From Natrinema salifodinae (GTDB lineage Archaea; Halobacteriota; Halobacteria; Halobacteriales; Natrialbaceae), in contig NZ_FOIS01000001.1 of assembly GCF_900110455.1 (NCBI RefSeq), forward strand, positions 558,001 to 622,000: a DNA stretch of 64,000 bases, read 5' to 3'. The notes beneath the pieces are model-generated. The model had not been told where the DNA came from. It ran no database searches and saw nothing but the letters and a program-made list of their open reading frames with translations. Below are positions 9,617 through 18,100 of the stretch, piece by piece; within the stretch, counting starts at the first letter, position 1, and every line of letters starts with the position of its first letter. The position numbers and the translations under genes are program-made.

Positions 9617-9627
9617 CTAGGTACTAG
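9617..9627. promoter_or_regulatory. CTAG-GTA-CTAG... palindrome-like element in divergent spacer
   Basis: The element CTAGGTACTAG lies in the 175-base spacer between the divergent DUF58 and DUF4129-like genes. It differs by one inserted base from the perfect palindrome CTAGTACTAG at 13122-13131. CTAG is rare in this window, so a paired occurrence in an intergenic spacer suggests a protein-binding or methylation site. The function is inferred only from placement. Confidence 0.35.
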
Positions 9628-9701
9628 TCCGAGAGCCGTCGTCGTGGACGACGGTACGCTGAACGATACTTTTTTGCGATAGATAATGGACCCCCCCGGG
9701 C

Positions 9702-11840
9702 GTGACCGACGCCCAACTCCGAGCGCTCGTCCGTGTCGTCCTCGTCGCAGCGGTACTCGGCGGTGCCGTCGCTCCGGCCGCGACGGCGGCGACCGCTCCG
9801 CCGGCCGATACCACCGTCGAGCGCGTCGCCCTCCAGGACACGGGGAGTCCCGATGCCGCCGCGGACGGAAACGAGACGGCTCGCCACCGAAACCCCGACA
9901 CCTACGCCGAGGACGGCGACGTCGAGGCCGTCGAGGCCTGGTTGACCGATCGGATGGCCGCCCAACTGCGCGACGGAGCGATCGATCTTCAGGAGGGAGA
10001 CTACGACCGAGCCGCCGAGTCCATCGACGAGGAGTACCACGACCGACTGCTGCAGTACGCCGAAATTTCGGACGACGACGCGGCGGAGTTCGAGGAGGCG
10101 GGTGACCGACAGGAAGCGCTGACGGCCGCGGTTCGCGAGTACTGGGAGACGAAATCGGAGTACGAGGCGGCCCGCGAGGCCGGCGACGACGAACGGGCCC
10201 GCGAACTCGCCCGCGACCTCGAGCGCACGGCCGAGGAGATCGAGGAGTCGAGCGGCTCGATCCGCGGCACCTACGACGAGATCGAAGCGGAGACCGACGC
10301 GAACCTGTCGGAGTCGGACGCGGCGATCGAGAACGTTACTGAGGAGGTTCGCGCCGAACAGACAGTGGTTCGCGAGCAGGAGTTCGAGCCGACGGTCCTG
10401 ACGCTCGCCCCCGAGCGGAGCGACATTTCGTTCCGCGAGCCGCTCGTCGCCGCGGGCGAGTTGCGCACGGCCGACGGGGAGCCGATCGCGAACGAGGAGA
10501 TCGCGCTCGAAATCGGCAACCACACGGAGCGCGTCGCCACGGACTCGGCGGGCGGGTTCACCCTCGAGTACCGCCCGACCGACGAGCCGCTGTCGACGGA
10601 CGAACTCGAGGTGCGGTACGTCCCCGCCACGCAGTCGACGTACCTGGGCGACGAAACGAACGTCAGCGTCTCGATCGATCAAGTCGAGCCGACCGTCTCG
10701 CTGGACGAATCCGCGGCCAGCGACGAGATCGCCTACGGCGAGGAAGCCGCCGTTTCCGGCGACCTGACCGTCGACGGCGTCCCCGTCGACGGCGTTCCGC
10801 TCGCGGTGACGGTCGACGGCCAGCGGATCGGATCGGTCAACGCGACGGCCGGCACGTTCGACGGCACGGCGCCGGTTCCGGCCGACGTGGAAGACGGTGA
10901 CCGTGATCTAGGCGCCCAACTCCCATTCGAGGATCGCGCCCTCGCGTCCGCGTCGGACGCGACGACCGTGACCGTCCGCGAGACCGAAAGCGACCTCTCG
11001 CTCGACGCGACACCGGCCGCCACCGACGACCGAGAGATAACGGTCAACGGGACGCTCGCCGCCGGTACCGACGGGACCGGTGATGGCGACGGCGACGGAA
11101 GCGGCGGTGGCATCGCGGGCGAACCCGTCGAACTCCGGATCGACGGGACGATCGTCGGAACCGTCACGACGGCCGCAGACGGAACGTTCGGTGACACCGT
11201 CGCCGTGCCGAACTCGGTCGACGGCGGGGACGTGACGGTCGCCGCCGTCTACGACGGCAGCGGTTCGAACCTCGAACCCGCCCGCACCGAAACGGTCGCG
11301 ACGATCGGCGAGGCGGGACCGCTGTCGCTGGCGCCCGCGCAGGCCTGGCTGGCCGGCGGCGTCGCGCTTTTGCTCGCGATCGGACTCGGCGCCTGGTGGT
11401 ATCGGCGGTCGACGGCGTCGGACCCGGCGCCGGTCGGTCCCCCTGGTGATCGCGGGGACGCGGTTTCGGGACGGTCCGACGAAGACGCGATTGCGGACGA
11501 GATCGCCGTGGAACCGCTGTTCGAGCGGGCGAGGCTGCACCTCTCGAACGGGCGGCCAGATACCGCAGCCAGGGTCGGGTACGCGGCGGCCCGGCGGGCG
11601 CTGGCGTCCCGGGTCGAGGACCGGCGCGCCCTGACCCACTGGGAGTTCTACCGACGGTACCGGAACGCCGACGAGACGACCGCCGATCTGCTTCGTGACG
11701 TGACCGAAGGGTACGAACGGGCGACCTTCGGTCGTCGCGACGTCTCGACGGACGAGGCTACGGGCGTCCTCGAGAAGGCGCGGCGACTGTGCGGGATCGA
11801 CGACGAGTCCGGTCACGGGTCCGATTCCGCGGACGAGTGA
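9702..11840 (+). CDS. Secreted/anchored Ig-like protein with C-terminal DUF4129-like domain
   Basis: 712 residues from a GTG at 9702. A signal sequence (residues 1-30) ends at an Ala-rich cleavage region. A helical acidic segment (about 70-230) follows, then at least three beta-sandwich, Ig- or CarboxypepD_reg-like repeats (about 240-530), including ITVNGTLAAGTDG and a Gly/Asp-rich linker. A membrane helix at about 543-566 leads to a cytoplasmic helical domain with ARVGYAAARRALASR and LTHWEFYRRYR, like DUF4129. DUF4129 domains often accompany MoxR, DUF58 and transglutaminase genes. The outer domain may recognise an envelope component; this part is inference. Confidence 0.8.
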   Translation: MTDAQLRALVRVVLVAAVLGGAVAPAATAATAPPADTTVERVALQDTGSPDAAADGNETARHRNPDTYAEDGDVEAVEAWLTDRMAAQLRDGAIDLQEGDYDRAAESIDEEYHDRLLQYAEISDDDAAEFEEAGDRQEALTAAVREYWETKSEYEAAREAGDDERARELARDLERTAEEIEESSGSIRGTYDEIEAETDANLSESDAAIENVTEEVRAEQTVVREQEFEPTVLTLAPERSDISFREPLVAAGELRTADGEPIANEEIALEIGNHTERVATDSAGGFTLEYRPTDEPLSTDELEVRYVPATQSTYLGDETNVSVSIDQVEPTVSLDESAASDEIAYGEEAAVSGDLTVDGVPVDGVPLAVTVDGQRIGSVNATAGTFDGTAPVPADVEDGDRDLGAQLPFEDRALASASDATTVTVRETESDLSLDATPAATDDREITVNGTLAAGTDGTGDGDGDGSGGGIAGEPVELRIDGTIVGTVTTAADGTFGDTVAVPNSVDGGDVTVAAVYDGSGSNLEPARTETVATIGEAGPLSLAPAQAWLAGGVALLLAIGLGAWWYRRSTASDPAPVGPPGDRGDAVSGRSDEDAIADEIAVEPLFERARLHLSNGRPDTAARVGYAAARRALASRVEDRRALTHWEFYRRYRNADETTADLLRDVTEGYERATFGRRDVSTDEATGVLEKARRLCGIDDESGHGSDSADE

Positions 11841-11946
11841 TCGGGCGATTTCCAGTTACCCATGACGCAGTTGGGTATGAGAAGGTGAACATATAAGCAG
11901 ACGGACGGTGTCGGCCCGATCGGACGCGGTTATCTCGAATGGAAAT

Positions 11947-13047
11947 ATGCCCGATACAAAGCCCATGGAACCCGCTCGTGGGGCCGGCTCCGAATCGAAT
12001 TACCCCCGCGCAGTCGTTCACAAACGGATCCTCTCGGTCGCGGAGTCGCGCCCGGACGCGTCGATGGAGTCGATCGCGTCGGACGTCACGGGCGCGACGA
12101 CGTCGCTCGTCGAGCAGGTCCTCGAAGAATACGGCGATCCGGGTCGCACCGGAGATGCCGAAGCGGACGTCGCCGAGGAGCCGGCGGACTCCTCGGCGGC
12201 GGACCGTACCGGCGATTCGACGGCGGAGAGCGATCGGGATGCGACGCTCGAGGACAGTGACGACGTTCCCCTGGCCATGGACGACCACGACCACACCACC
12301 GCTGAGGACGAACCGCCGGTCGATCCGTCGACACTCACCGAGACGCAACTGGAAACGCTGCGCGAAATCTACAAGCGGCCGGACGCGACGCAGGCGGCGC
12401 TCGCCGAGACGTTCGACGTAAGCGACGCGACCATCAGCCAGCGAGTGAACGGAGTCGACGGGTTCGACTGGGCCCGCCGGCGGGAGTTCACGGTGCGGCT
12501 GTTCGAATCCGGGGCCGTGAGCCCCGAACCCGAGGACGCGGCCGCCACTGTGTCGGCCCCCGGCCCGGAGGCGGACGATCGCGACCCGTCCGCGGAGAAC
12601 GATCGAACGAACGACAAGTTCGAGGTTGATCGAGACGATCCGTCTGATCCACCCACCGGCGGCGATCCGGCGCTCGATACGCCGGGAGAAGCGCCGTCCG
12701 CGACGCGTCGATCCGACACGCGATACCGAACGGACGGGGCCTCGGCAGCCGTGGCGTTCGAGGACGCGACCGGCGATGCCACCGCACCGACAGCCTCCGA
12801 GACGGCCGAGACGGCCGACTCGGTCTCGGAACGACTCTCCGAACTCATCGACCGAGTCGAGCGACTCGAACGGGCGTGTGCGGCCGATCGGTCGCAATCG
12901 GTTCTCGCCGATCCCGAACTCGCACACAAGGTCGTTCACGCTTGCCTCGCTTCCGAGCAGATCTCGGAGACCGAAGAGCTTCGGATTCTGAAGGGACTTC
13001 TCGGACCGGGGCGTGACGGATGCCCCGGTGATTCTCCCGATCGCTAG
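11947..13047 (+). CDS. Winged-helix/HTH protein, haloarchaeal conserved type
   Basis: 366 residues from the ATG at 11947. A GTG at 11908 is in frame, but a TATA-like ATATAA at 11891-11896 lies too close to it. One N-terminal helical module (NYPRAVVHKRILSVAES through VEQVLEEYGDPG, about residues 18-68) resembles a DNA-binding helical repeat. A second, TETQLETLREIYKRPDATQA followed by DVSDATISQRV (about 130-170), is a clear helix-turn-helix. Acidic linkers separate a C-terminal coiled-coil-like segment (SERLSELIDRVERLERAC). It is probably a transcription regulator. Its stop codon is part of the first CTAG of the 13044-13176 cluster. Confidence 0.75.
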   Translation: MPDTKPMEPARGAGSESNYPRAVVHKRILSVAESRPDASMESIASDVTGATTSLVEQVLEEYGDPGRTGDAEADVAEEPADSSAADRTGDSTAESDRDATLEDSDDVPLAMDDHDHTTAEDEPPVDPSTLTETQLETLREIYKRPDATQAALAETFDVSDATISQRVNGVDGFDWARRREFTVRLFESGAVSPEPEDAAATVSAPGPEADDRDPSAENDRTNDKFEVDRDDPSDPPTGGDPALDTPGEAPSATRRSDTRYRTDGASAAVAFEDATGDATAPTASETAETADSVSERLSELIDRVERLERACAADRSQSVLADPELAHKVVHACLASEQISETEELRILKGLLGPGRDGCPGDSPDR

Positions 13048-13176
13048 TCCGCAGTATAGCGGCGACGCTAGTGCACTAGTGGACGAGCTAGTACGCAACG
13101 CTGATCGTTCGGGAAGCGGGGCTAGTACTAGGCCACTGGCGACCCGGGACTAGGTATCGGACCCGGACTGCACTAG
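13044..13176. repeat. Cluster of eight CTAG tetramers between HTH and DUF1616 genes
   Basis: CTAG occurs at 13044, 13068, 13076, 13088, 13122, 13128, 13150 and 13173, mostly as RCTAGT, in 133 bases. By eye the rest of the 64-kb window holds only about twenty more. The pair at 13122-13131 forms the perfect palindrome CTAGTACTAG. The cluster fills the spacer between the HTH gene and the DUF1616 gene, starts inside the stop codon of the former, and may hold the promoter of the latter. It could be an operator array, a methylation hot spot or a recombination site. Confidence 0.7.
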
Positions 13177-13274
13177 TGTCTCGCGCCGATTCCGAACCGG
13201 CGGACGGCGTGATCGCGACGGTCGGTGTTCCTATCGGTTCGCTTTTCACACCGATCGGTGGACCTGCTAATCGA

Positions 13275-14402
13275 ATGGTCGCGTTCCGTTCGCTATGGGT
13301 ATTACTTCCACGGCCGATTCGCGAGGTTCCAGCCGATCTCGCCGCAGTAGCCGCGCTCGCCGTCGCGACGAACGTCGCCACGTTCGCCCCGGTGGTTCGG
13401 GAGACGCCGATTCGGATTCCCTTGGGCCTGGTCTTCGTGCTATTCGTCCCCGGCTACGCGTTCGTCGCGGCGCTCTTTCCGAGCGCCGGCGAGCCGCCGA
13501 CCGCGTCAGCCGACGCCGAGAGCGAGGGCGACGAACCGCACCCGGGCAGTCGGACGCGGCCCGTCACGTCGTTAGGCATCGATGCATCGAGTATTGACGG
13601 TCTCGAACGCGCTGCGTTCTCGTGTGGGTTCAGTATCGCACTCGTCCCCCTTATCGGACTCCTGCTAAACGCGACGCCGTGGGGGATCGGGTTGCCCCCC
13701 ATCGTGGTCGCGGTCAGCGGGTTCACGATCGTCATGTCGGCAATCGCGGCCGGTCGTCGACAGGCGCTCCCGCCCGAGGAGCGGTTCCGAGTCCCCTTCC
13801 GCGGGTGGTATACTGCCGTTCGGACGGAACTGCTCGAACCGGACACGCGCGCCGAAGGCGTCCTGAACGTCCTGCTGGTTGCGTCGGTGTTGTTGGCGGC
13901 CAGTACCGGTGGCTACGCGATGCTGGCCCCGTCGGAGAGCGACCAGTTTTCGGCGATCTACTTGCTGACCGAGGACGACGACGGCGAGCTGGTTGCCGAA
14001 GGGTATCCGAGCGAATTCGTCCGCGGTGAGAGCCGCGAGGTGATCGTCGGGGTCGACAACCGCGAACACGAGACGACCGAGTATACGGTGGTCGTTATAG
14101 AGCAGGACGTCCGGATAACCAACGAGACTGCCACGTCACCGGAAGACGGCAATGTGACCTACCACGACACGGCCGTCACCGACCAACGAGAACTCGATCG
14201 GTTCAGCACGACTCTCGCACACAACGAGAGCTGGCAGTACGAGTACGAACTCGAGCCGACGGTCGTCGGCGAGAACCAGCGCGTGGTCTGGTTGCTCTTC
14301 CCCGGCGGAGACAGTGAGATTCCGGCCGATCCCTCGATCGAGGATACCGAGTATCACGGCCACCTCTGGATAAACGTCACCGACTCGGACACACGAGAAT
14401 GA
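13275..14402 (+). CDS. DUF1616 family membrane protein
   Basis: 375 residues from the ATG at 13275; a GTG at 13176 would add 33 poorly conserved-looking residues and overlap the CTAG cluster. Four membrane segments lie in the N-terminal half (about residues 14-33, 40-62, 108-130 and 135-155), a fifth near 200-220, followed by an outer domain of about 160 residues. The opening pattern (PADLAAVAALAVATNVATFAP, then RIPLGLVFVLFVPGYAFVAALFP) is the DUF1616 signature. In haloarchaea DUF1616 genes often border surface-glycan clusters, and here the glycan island begins just downstream. The molecular function is unknown. Confidence 0.88.
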   Translation: MVAFRSLWVLLPRPIREVPADLAAVAALAVATNVATFAPVVRETPIRIPLGLVFVLFVPGYAFVAALFPSAGEPPTASADAESEGDEPHPGSRTRPVTSLGIDASSIDGLERAAFSCGFSIALVPLIGLLLNATPWGIGLPPIVVAVSGFTIVMSAIAAGRRQALPPEERFRVPFRGWYTAVRTELLEPDTRAEGVLNVLLVASVLLAASTGGYAMLAPSESDQFSAIYLLTEDDDGELVAEGYPSEFVRGESREVIVGVDNREHETTEYTVVVIEQDVRITNETATSPEDGNVTYHDTAVTDQRELDRFSTTLAHNESWQYEYELEPTVVGENQRVVWLLFPGGDSEIPADPSIEDTEYHGHLWINVTDSDTRE

Positions 14403-14644
14403 AAGCGACCGTCCGTCCTCCTCGCTTCGAGTCCGCTCTCCGGCCTGATCTCCTTCTCGTTAGTCGATCGACCACTGTTTCACGCGTTCTCCGCAGCGTT
14501 TTACGCGGCAGTGAGCCGTCTCGTCGGCGAAACGAATTCGAGACCGAACGGACCAGCTACATTCGAGACAGCGTCCAACGCGACCAGCCGCAACCGGAAC
14601 CGATGTCCACGGAACGAATCAGCGACGGCGATCCGTCCGACGGC
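14403..14644. other. Spacer with no convincing gene
   Basis: Between the DUF1616 stop and the end of the small minus-strand gene. A plus-strand reading frame starting at 14399 is open here, but it is basic, lacks haloarchaeal acidic composition and runs antisense through the small gene. I see no RNA gene or repeat. Confidence 0.5.
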
Positions 14645-14785
14645 TTATTCCGTCTCGTTTCGAGAGTCACTGATTCGCTCCCAAATCTCGACACAGCCCG
14701 CGCCGTCAGGGACATCGGCGAGATGGTCAGTCTCCGTCTCAGTACACTCTTCATCTGCTTCGTCACAGTCGGGCCCGCTGGGCAT
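14645..14785 (-). CDS. Small acidic Cys-containing protein, hypothetical
   Basis: 46 residues from the ATG at 14785. The sequence is strongly acidic with two Cys near the start (PDCDEADEEC) and one in the middle (DGAGCVEIWERIS), quite unlike the basic products of shadow frames. A TATA-like TCTTTATTAC at 14820-14811 lies 28 bases upstream, ideal for a leaderless transcript. It is divergent from the sulfoquinovose synthase gene. The three Cys could bind a metal, but no family is recognised. A longer in-frame start at 14866 would translate AT-rich promoter DNA and is rejected. Confidence 0.6.
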   Translation of the reverse strand: MPSGPDCDEADEECTETETDHLADVPDGAGCVEIWERISDSRNETE

Positions 14786-14910
14786 ACGAGTGACGGACTC
14801 ATTTCGATCGGTAATAAAGATTGGTGTAGTCAACAGGTTTGTCTTATAATTTAATGTCAGAAACACATATTTTACTTCATATATCCAATAACCCCTACCC
14901 CTAACACAAC

Positions 14911-14920
14911 TTTTTTATTA
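14911..14920 (+). promoter_or_regulatory. TATA box of the glycan island's first gene
   Basis: TTTTTTATTA lies about 30 bases before the ATG at 14950, inside a very AT-rich stretch (14840-14945). This is the spacing expected of a haloarchaeal leaderless promoter, and it probably drives the run of overlapping or closely spaced genes starting at 14950. Confidence 0.6.
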
Positions 14921-14949
14921 TCTGTTGGAATCAGAAGATACCGATCGAT

Positions 14950-16122
14950 ATGACCATCGCAATCACTGGCGGGGACGGTTATCTTGGTTGGCCGACTGCA
15001 TTGCGTATCGCGGACCGAACGGACGAACGCGTCGTACTCGTTGACAATCTCGCGCGACGAGAGTGGGTAGAATCTGTCGGCTCGACGAGCGGTCTCCCGA
15101 TCGCCTCGATCGACGAGCGGCTCGCGGCGGCTCGCGACGTCCACGGACTCAGAAACCTCTCGTTCGTCGAGGGTGATCTAACGGACAAGGACTTCGTCGA
15201 GACGTTATTATCGGTCCACGAACCGGAGACGATCGTCCACACGGCCGCCCAGCCGTCCGCTCCCTACTCGCAGATCGACGGCGAGCGCGCGAACTTCACG
15301 CAGCACAACAACATGCAGGCGACGCGGAACTTGCTGTGGGGGCTCGAGGAACACGACCTGACCGATACGCACTTCGTCGAGACGACGACGACCGGCGTCT
15401 ACGGCGCTCCCGAGTTCCCGATCCCCGAAGGCGGCGCCGTCATGGAGAATCAAGACGGCCGCGACGAGGTCCCCTTCCCCGCGATGGCCGGCTCGTGGTA
15501 CCACCTCACTAAGAGCCACGACGCCGCGAACATGCGCCTGGCGCACAAGCAGTTCGACATTCCGATCTCCGACGTCCGGACGGCGATCACCTACGGAACC
15601 GAAACCGAGGAGACCGCGGTCGATCGCCGCCTCTCGACTCGCTTCGACTTCGACTACTACTTCGGCGTCGTCGCACACCGGTTCTGCGCCCAGGCCGTCG
15701 CCGGCTACCCGATGACCGTCTACGGGCGGGGCGAGCAGCGCAAACCCTTCATCGCGCTCGAGGACGCGGTCGAAGGCCTGGCCCGCCTGGCGCTGTCCGA
15801 TCCCGACGCGCGACCCGACGACCACACCGTCTACAACCAGGTGACGCGGGCGATCAGCATCGTCGAGATGGCGGAGACGATCGCGGACGTCGCCGGCGAA
15901 TTCGATCTCGACGTCGACGTCGAACACTTCGAGAACCCGCGCGACGAGGACGAGACCCACAAGATGGAGATCGAATACGACCGCTACGAGACCCTCATCG
16001 ACGGCCAGTCCACGACCTTCGAGGAGGGCGTCCGATCGATCCTCGGCAGGCTCCTCGAGCACGAAGACACGATCGTCGCTCACGAGGACCGGTTCCTCCC
16101 GGGCGTCCTGGCCGAGGACTGA
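14950..16122 (+). CDS. agl3: UDP-sulfoquinovose synthase homologue (SqdB/SQD1/Agl3 family)
   Basis: 390 residues, extended SDR fold. The nucleotide-binding loop is GGDGYLGW (7-14). The hallmark SAPYS-x-ID...TQHNN segment is at 103-121, then TTTTGVYG (145-152) and the catalytic YxxxK as YHLTK (Y184, K188) followed by SHDAANM. These match the SQD1/SqdB family that converts UDP-glucose and sulfite to UDP-sulfoquinovose. Archaeal members (Agl3 of Sulfolobus) supply a sulfonated sugar for protein N-glycans. The gene leads the glycan island. Assignment to the family is strong; the exact product could also be a related sulfo- or keto-sugar. Confidence 0.85.
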   Translation: MTIAITGGDGYLGWPTALRIADRTDERVVLVDNLARREWVESVGSTSGLPIASIDERLAAARDVHGLRNLSFVEGDLTDKDFVETLLSVHEPETIVHTAAQPSAPYSQIDGERANFTQHNNMQATRNLLWGLEEHDLTDTHFVETTTTGVYGAPEFPIPEGGAVMENQDGRDEVPFPAMAGSWYHLTKSHDAANMRLAHKQFDIPISDVRTAITYGTETEETAVDRRLSTRFDFDYYFGVVAHRFCAQAVAGYPMTVYGRGEQRKPFIALEDAVEGLARLALSDPDARPDDHTVYNQVTRAISIVEMAETIADVAGEFDLDVDVEHFENPRDEDETHKMEIEYDRYETLIDGQSTTFEEGVRSILGRLLEHEDTIVAHEDRFLPGVLAED

Positions 16123-16125
16123 TCC

Positions 16126-17121
16126 ATGCGGATACTCGTTACCGGCGGCTGCGGCTACATCGGGAGCGTGCTCGTCCCGCAACTCCTCGACGACGAGGCC
16201 GTCTCCGAAGTGGTCGTGCTCGACTCGTTCGCGGCCGGCACCCCCCGCACGTTGCTGGGCGCGGTCGACGACTCGCTGGAGTTCCAGCGGGGCGACGTCC
16301 GCGAGTACGGCGACGTCGAGCGCGCGATGCGCGGCGTCGACCGCGTGATCCACCTGGCGGCCATCACCGGCGCCGACAGCACGCACGACCGCCGCGAGGA
16401 GACGTTCGCGGTCAACCGGCAGGGAACCGATCACGTCGTCACCGCCGCGGGGAAGTTGGGCGTCGACACCGTCGTCTTCGCGTCGTCGTGTAACAACTAC
16501 GGCCGCGCCGCGAGCCGAAACATCGACGAGACGACGACGCCGGATCCGCTCAACCCCTACGCCGAAGCGAAGATCGAAGCCGAAGAGATAGTGCGCGACG
16601 CGGCCGACGAGTACGGGTTCGACGCCACGTCGCTGCGGATGAGCACGAACTACGGCTACGCGCCGGGGATTCGGTTCAACCTCGTCGTCAATCACTTCGT
16701 CTTCCGCGGCGTGACCGATCGTCCGCTGACGGTCTACGGCGACGGCAACAACTGGCGGCCGTTCATCCACGTCAAAGACGCCGCCCGGGCGTACAAACAC
16801 GCCGCGTTACACCCCCACCGGTGGCCGGCGGACGTCTACAACGTCGGCAGCACCGATCAGAACTACCGGATCGAAGACGTCGCTCGCCTCGTCAACGACG
16901 AACTCGAGTCTCCACTCGAGATCACCTACCTCGAGGACAAACAGCCAGGCCCCTCCTATCACGTCGACTTCGCTCGGCTGAACGAGACCGGCTTCGAACC
17001 GACCTGGACGCTCCGGACGGGCATCCGCGAACTCGTCGATCAGTTCGGCGGGACGGCGGACGAACTCGATCCCGAACCAGACGGCAGACCGAAACTCACA
17101 CCGACGAACTATGAACGCTGA
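16126..17121 (+). CDS. NAD-dependent nucleotide-sugar epimerase/dehydratase
   Basis: 331 residues, extended SDR. TGGCGYIGS (residues 6-14) is the NAD loop, FASSCNNYG holds the active-site Ser, and NPYAEAKIEAE gives YxxxK. RPFIHVKDAARAY is typical of GalE/RfbB-like enzymes acting on nucleotide sugars. Three bases separate it from the preceding sulfoquinovose synthase gene, and it overlaps the next gene by 11 bases, so it belongs to the same operon. Whether it epimerises or dehydrates, and its sugar, cannot be decided from sequence. Confidence 0.87.
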   Translation: MRILVTGGCGYIGSVLVPQLLDDEAVSEVVVLDSFAAGTPRTLLGAVDDSLEFQRGDVREYGDVERAMRGVDRVIHLAAITGADSTHDRREETFAVNRQGTDHVVTAAGKLGVDTVVFASSCNNYGRAASRNIDETTTPDPLNPYAEAKIEAEEIVRDAADEYGFDATSLRMSTNYGYAPGIRFNLVVNHFVFRGVTDRPLTVYGDGNNWRPFIHVKDAARAYKHAALHPHRWPADVYNVGSTDQNYRIEDVARLVNDELESPLEITYLEDKQPGPSYHVDFARLNETGFEPTWTLRTGIRELVDQFGGTADELDPEPDGRPKLTPTNYER

Positions 17122-18100
17122 GACCACCGACGAGTACGAGCCGAGGATCGCAGTGACTGGCGCGGCCGGATACATCGGCAGTCGCGTCGTCGAGCAGCTC
17201 CGTGCGACCCACCCCGAGTGGGAGCTGGTCGCCCTGGACAACCAGTTTCGCGGCCAGGTCGACGCCATCGGCGACGTGTCGATTCGCCACGTCGACGTCC
17301 GCGATCGCCGCTCGCTCGAGGACGCGCTCGCGGACGCCGACATCGTGTTACACCTCGCGGCGCTGAGCGGCGTCGACGACTGCGAGTCCAACCGCGACCT
17401 CGCCTACGAGGTCAACGTCCAGGGGACGAACAACGTCGCCTGGTTCTGCCGGCGAACGGGAGCCGGGATGGTGTTCCCGTTTAGCATGGCGTCGATCGGC
17501 GACCCACAGTCGTTCCCGATCACGGCCGATCATCCGCGGGAACCACTGAACTGGTACGGGCGGACGAAGGTGCTCGGCGAGCGAGCCGTCGCGTCGCTCG
17601 CCGAAGGTGCGTTCCCCGCCCACTGTTACATGAAATCGAACCTCTACGGCGCCCACGAACTCGACGGGACGAGGATCTCGAAGTCGACCGTGATCAACTT
17701 CTTCGTCGACAGGGTGGCCGCTGGCGAGCCGCTGACGGTCTACGAGCCCGGGACGCAGTCGCGGAACTTCGTGCACGTCAAAGACGTCGCACGCGCATAC
17801 ATTCGGAGCGCGGAGCGGCTCGTGACGCAACTCGACCGCGGCGACACCGGCGTGGAGACCTACGAGATCGCCAGCGACGAGGACCGCTCCGTGATGGCCG
17901 TCGCGGAACTGGTCCGGAGCCTCGCCCGCGAGGAACTCGGCATCGACCCGAACGTGGAACTGATCGAGAACCCGCGCGGTAACGAGACGCTCGTCGAGGA
18001 CTTCGCCGTCGACATCACGCGCTCCCAACGGGAGCTGAACTGGGAACCGCGACACAGCGTCGCGGAATCGGTCCGACAGTTACTGAACGATCACGCATGA
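17111..18100 (+). CDS. NAD-dependent nucleotide-sugar epimerase/dehydratase
   Basis: 329 residues, extended SDR. TGAAGYIGS is the NAD loop near residue 16, FSMASIG provides the active-site Ser region, and NWYGRTKVLGE gives YxxxK. The substrate part includes YGAHELDGTRISKSTVINFF and SRNFVHVKDVARAY. The start overlaps the previous gene by 11 bases and the stop overlaps the GT2 gene in an ATGA junction, so translation is coupled. It is the third consecutive sugar-modifying SDR of the island, suggesting a multi-step route to one or more unusual sugars. Confidence 0.87.
   Translation: MNAETTDEYEPRIAVTGAAGYIGSRVVEQLRATHPEWELVALDNQFRGQVDAIGDVSIRHVDVRDRRSLEDALADADIVLHLAALSGVDDCESNRDLAYEVNVQGTNNVAWFCRRTGAGMVFPFSMASIGDPQSFPITADHPREPLNWYGRTKVLGERAVASLAEGAFPAHCYMKSNLYGAHELDGTRISKSTVINFFVDRVAAGEPLTVYEPGTQSRNFVHVKDVARAYIRSAERLVTQLDRGDTGVETYEIASDEDRSVMAVAELVRSLAREELGIDPNVELIENPRGNETLVEDFAVDITRSQRELNWEPRHSVAESVRQLLNDHA

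Noticed and set aside
14399-14854. A 151-residue plus-strand frame whose ATG overlaps the DUF1616 stop.
   Set aside because: Its composition is not acidic, no family is seen, and it is antisense to the better-supported small minus-strand gene with a promoter.
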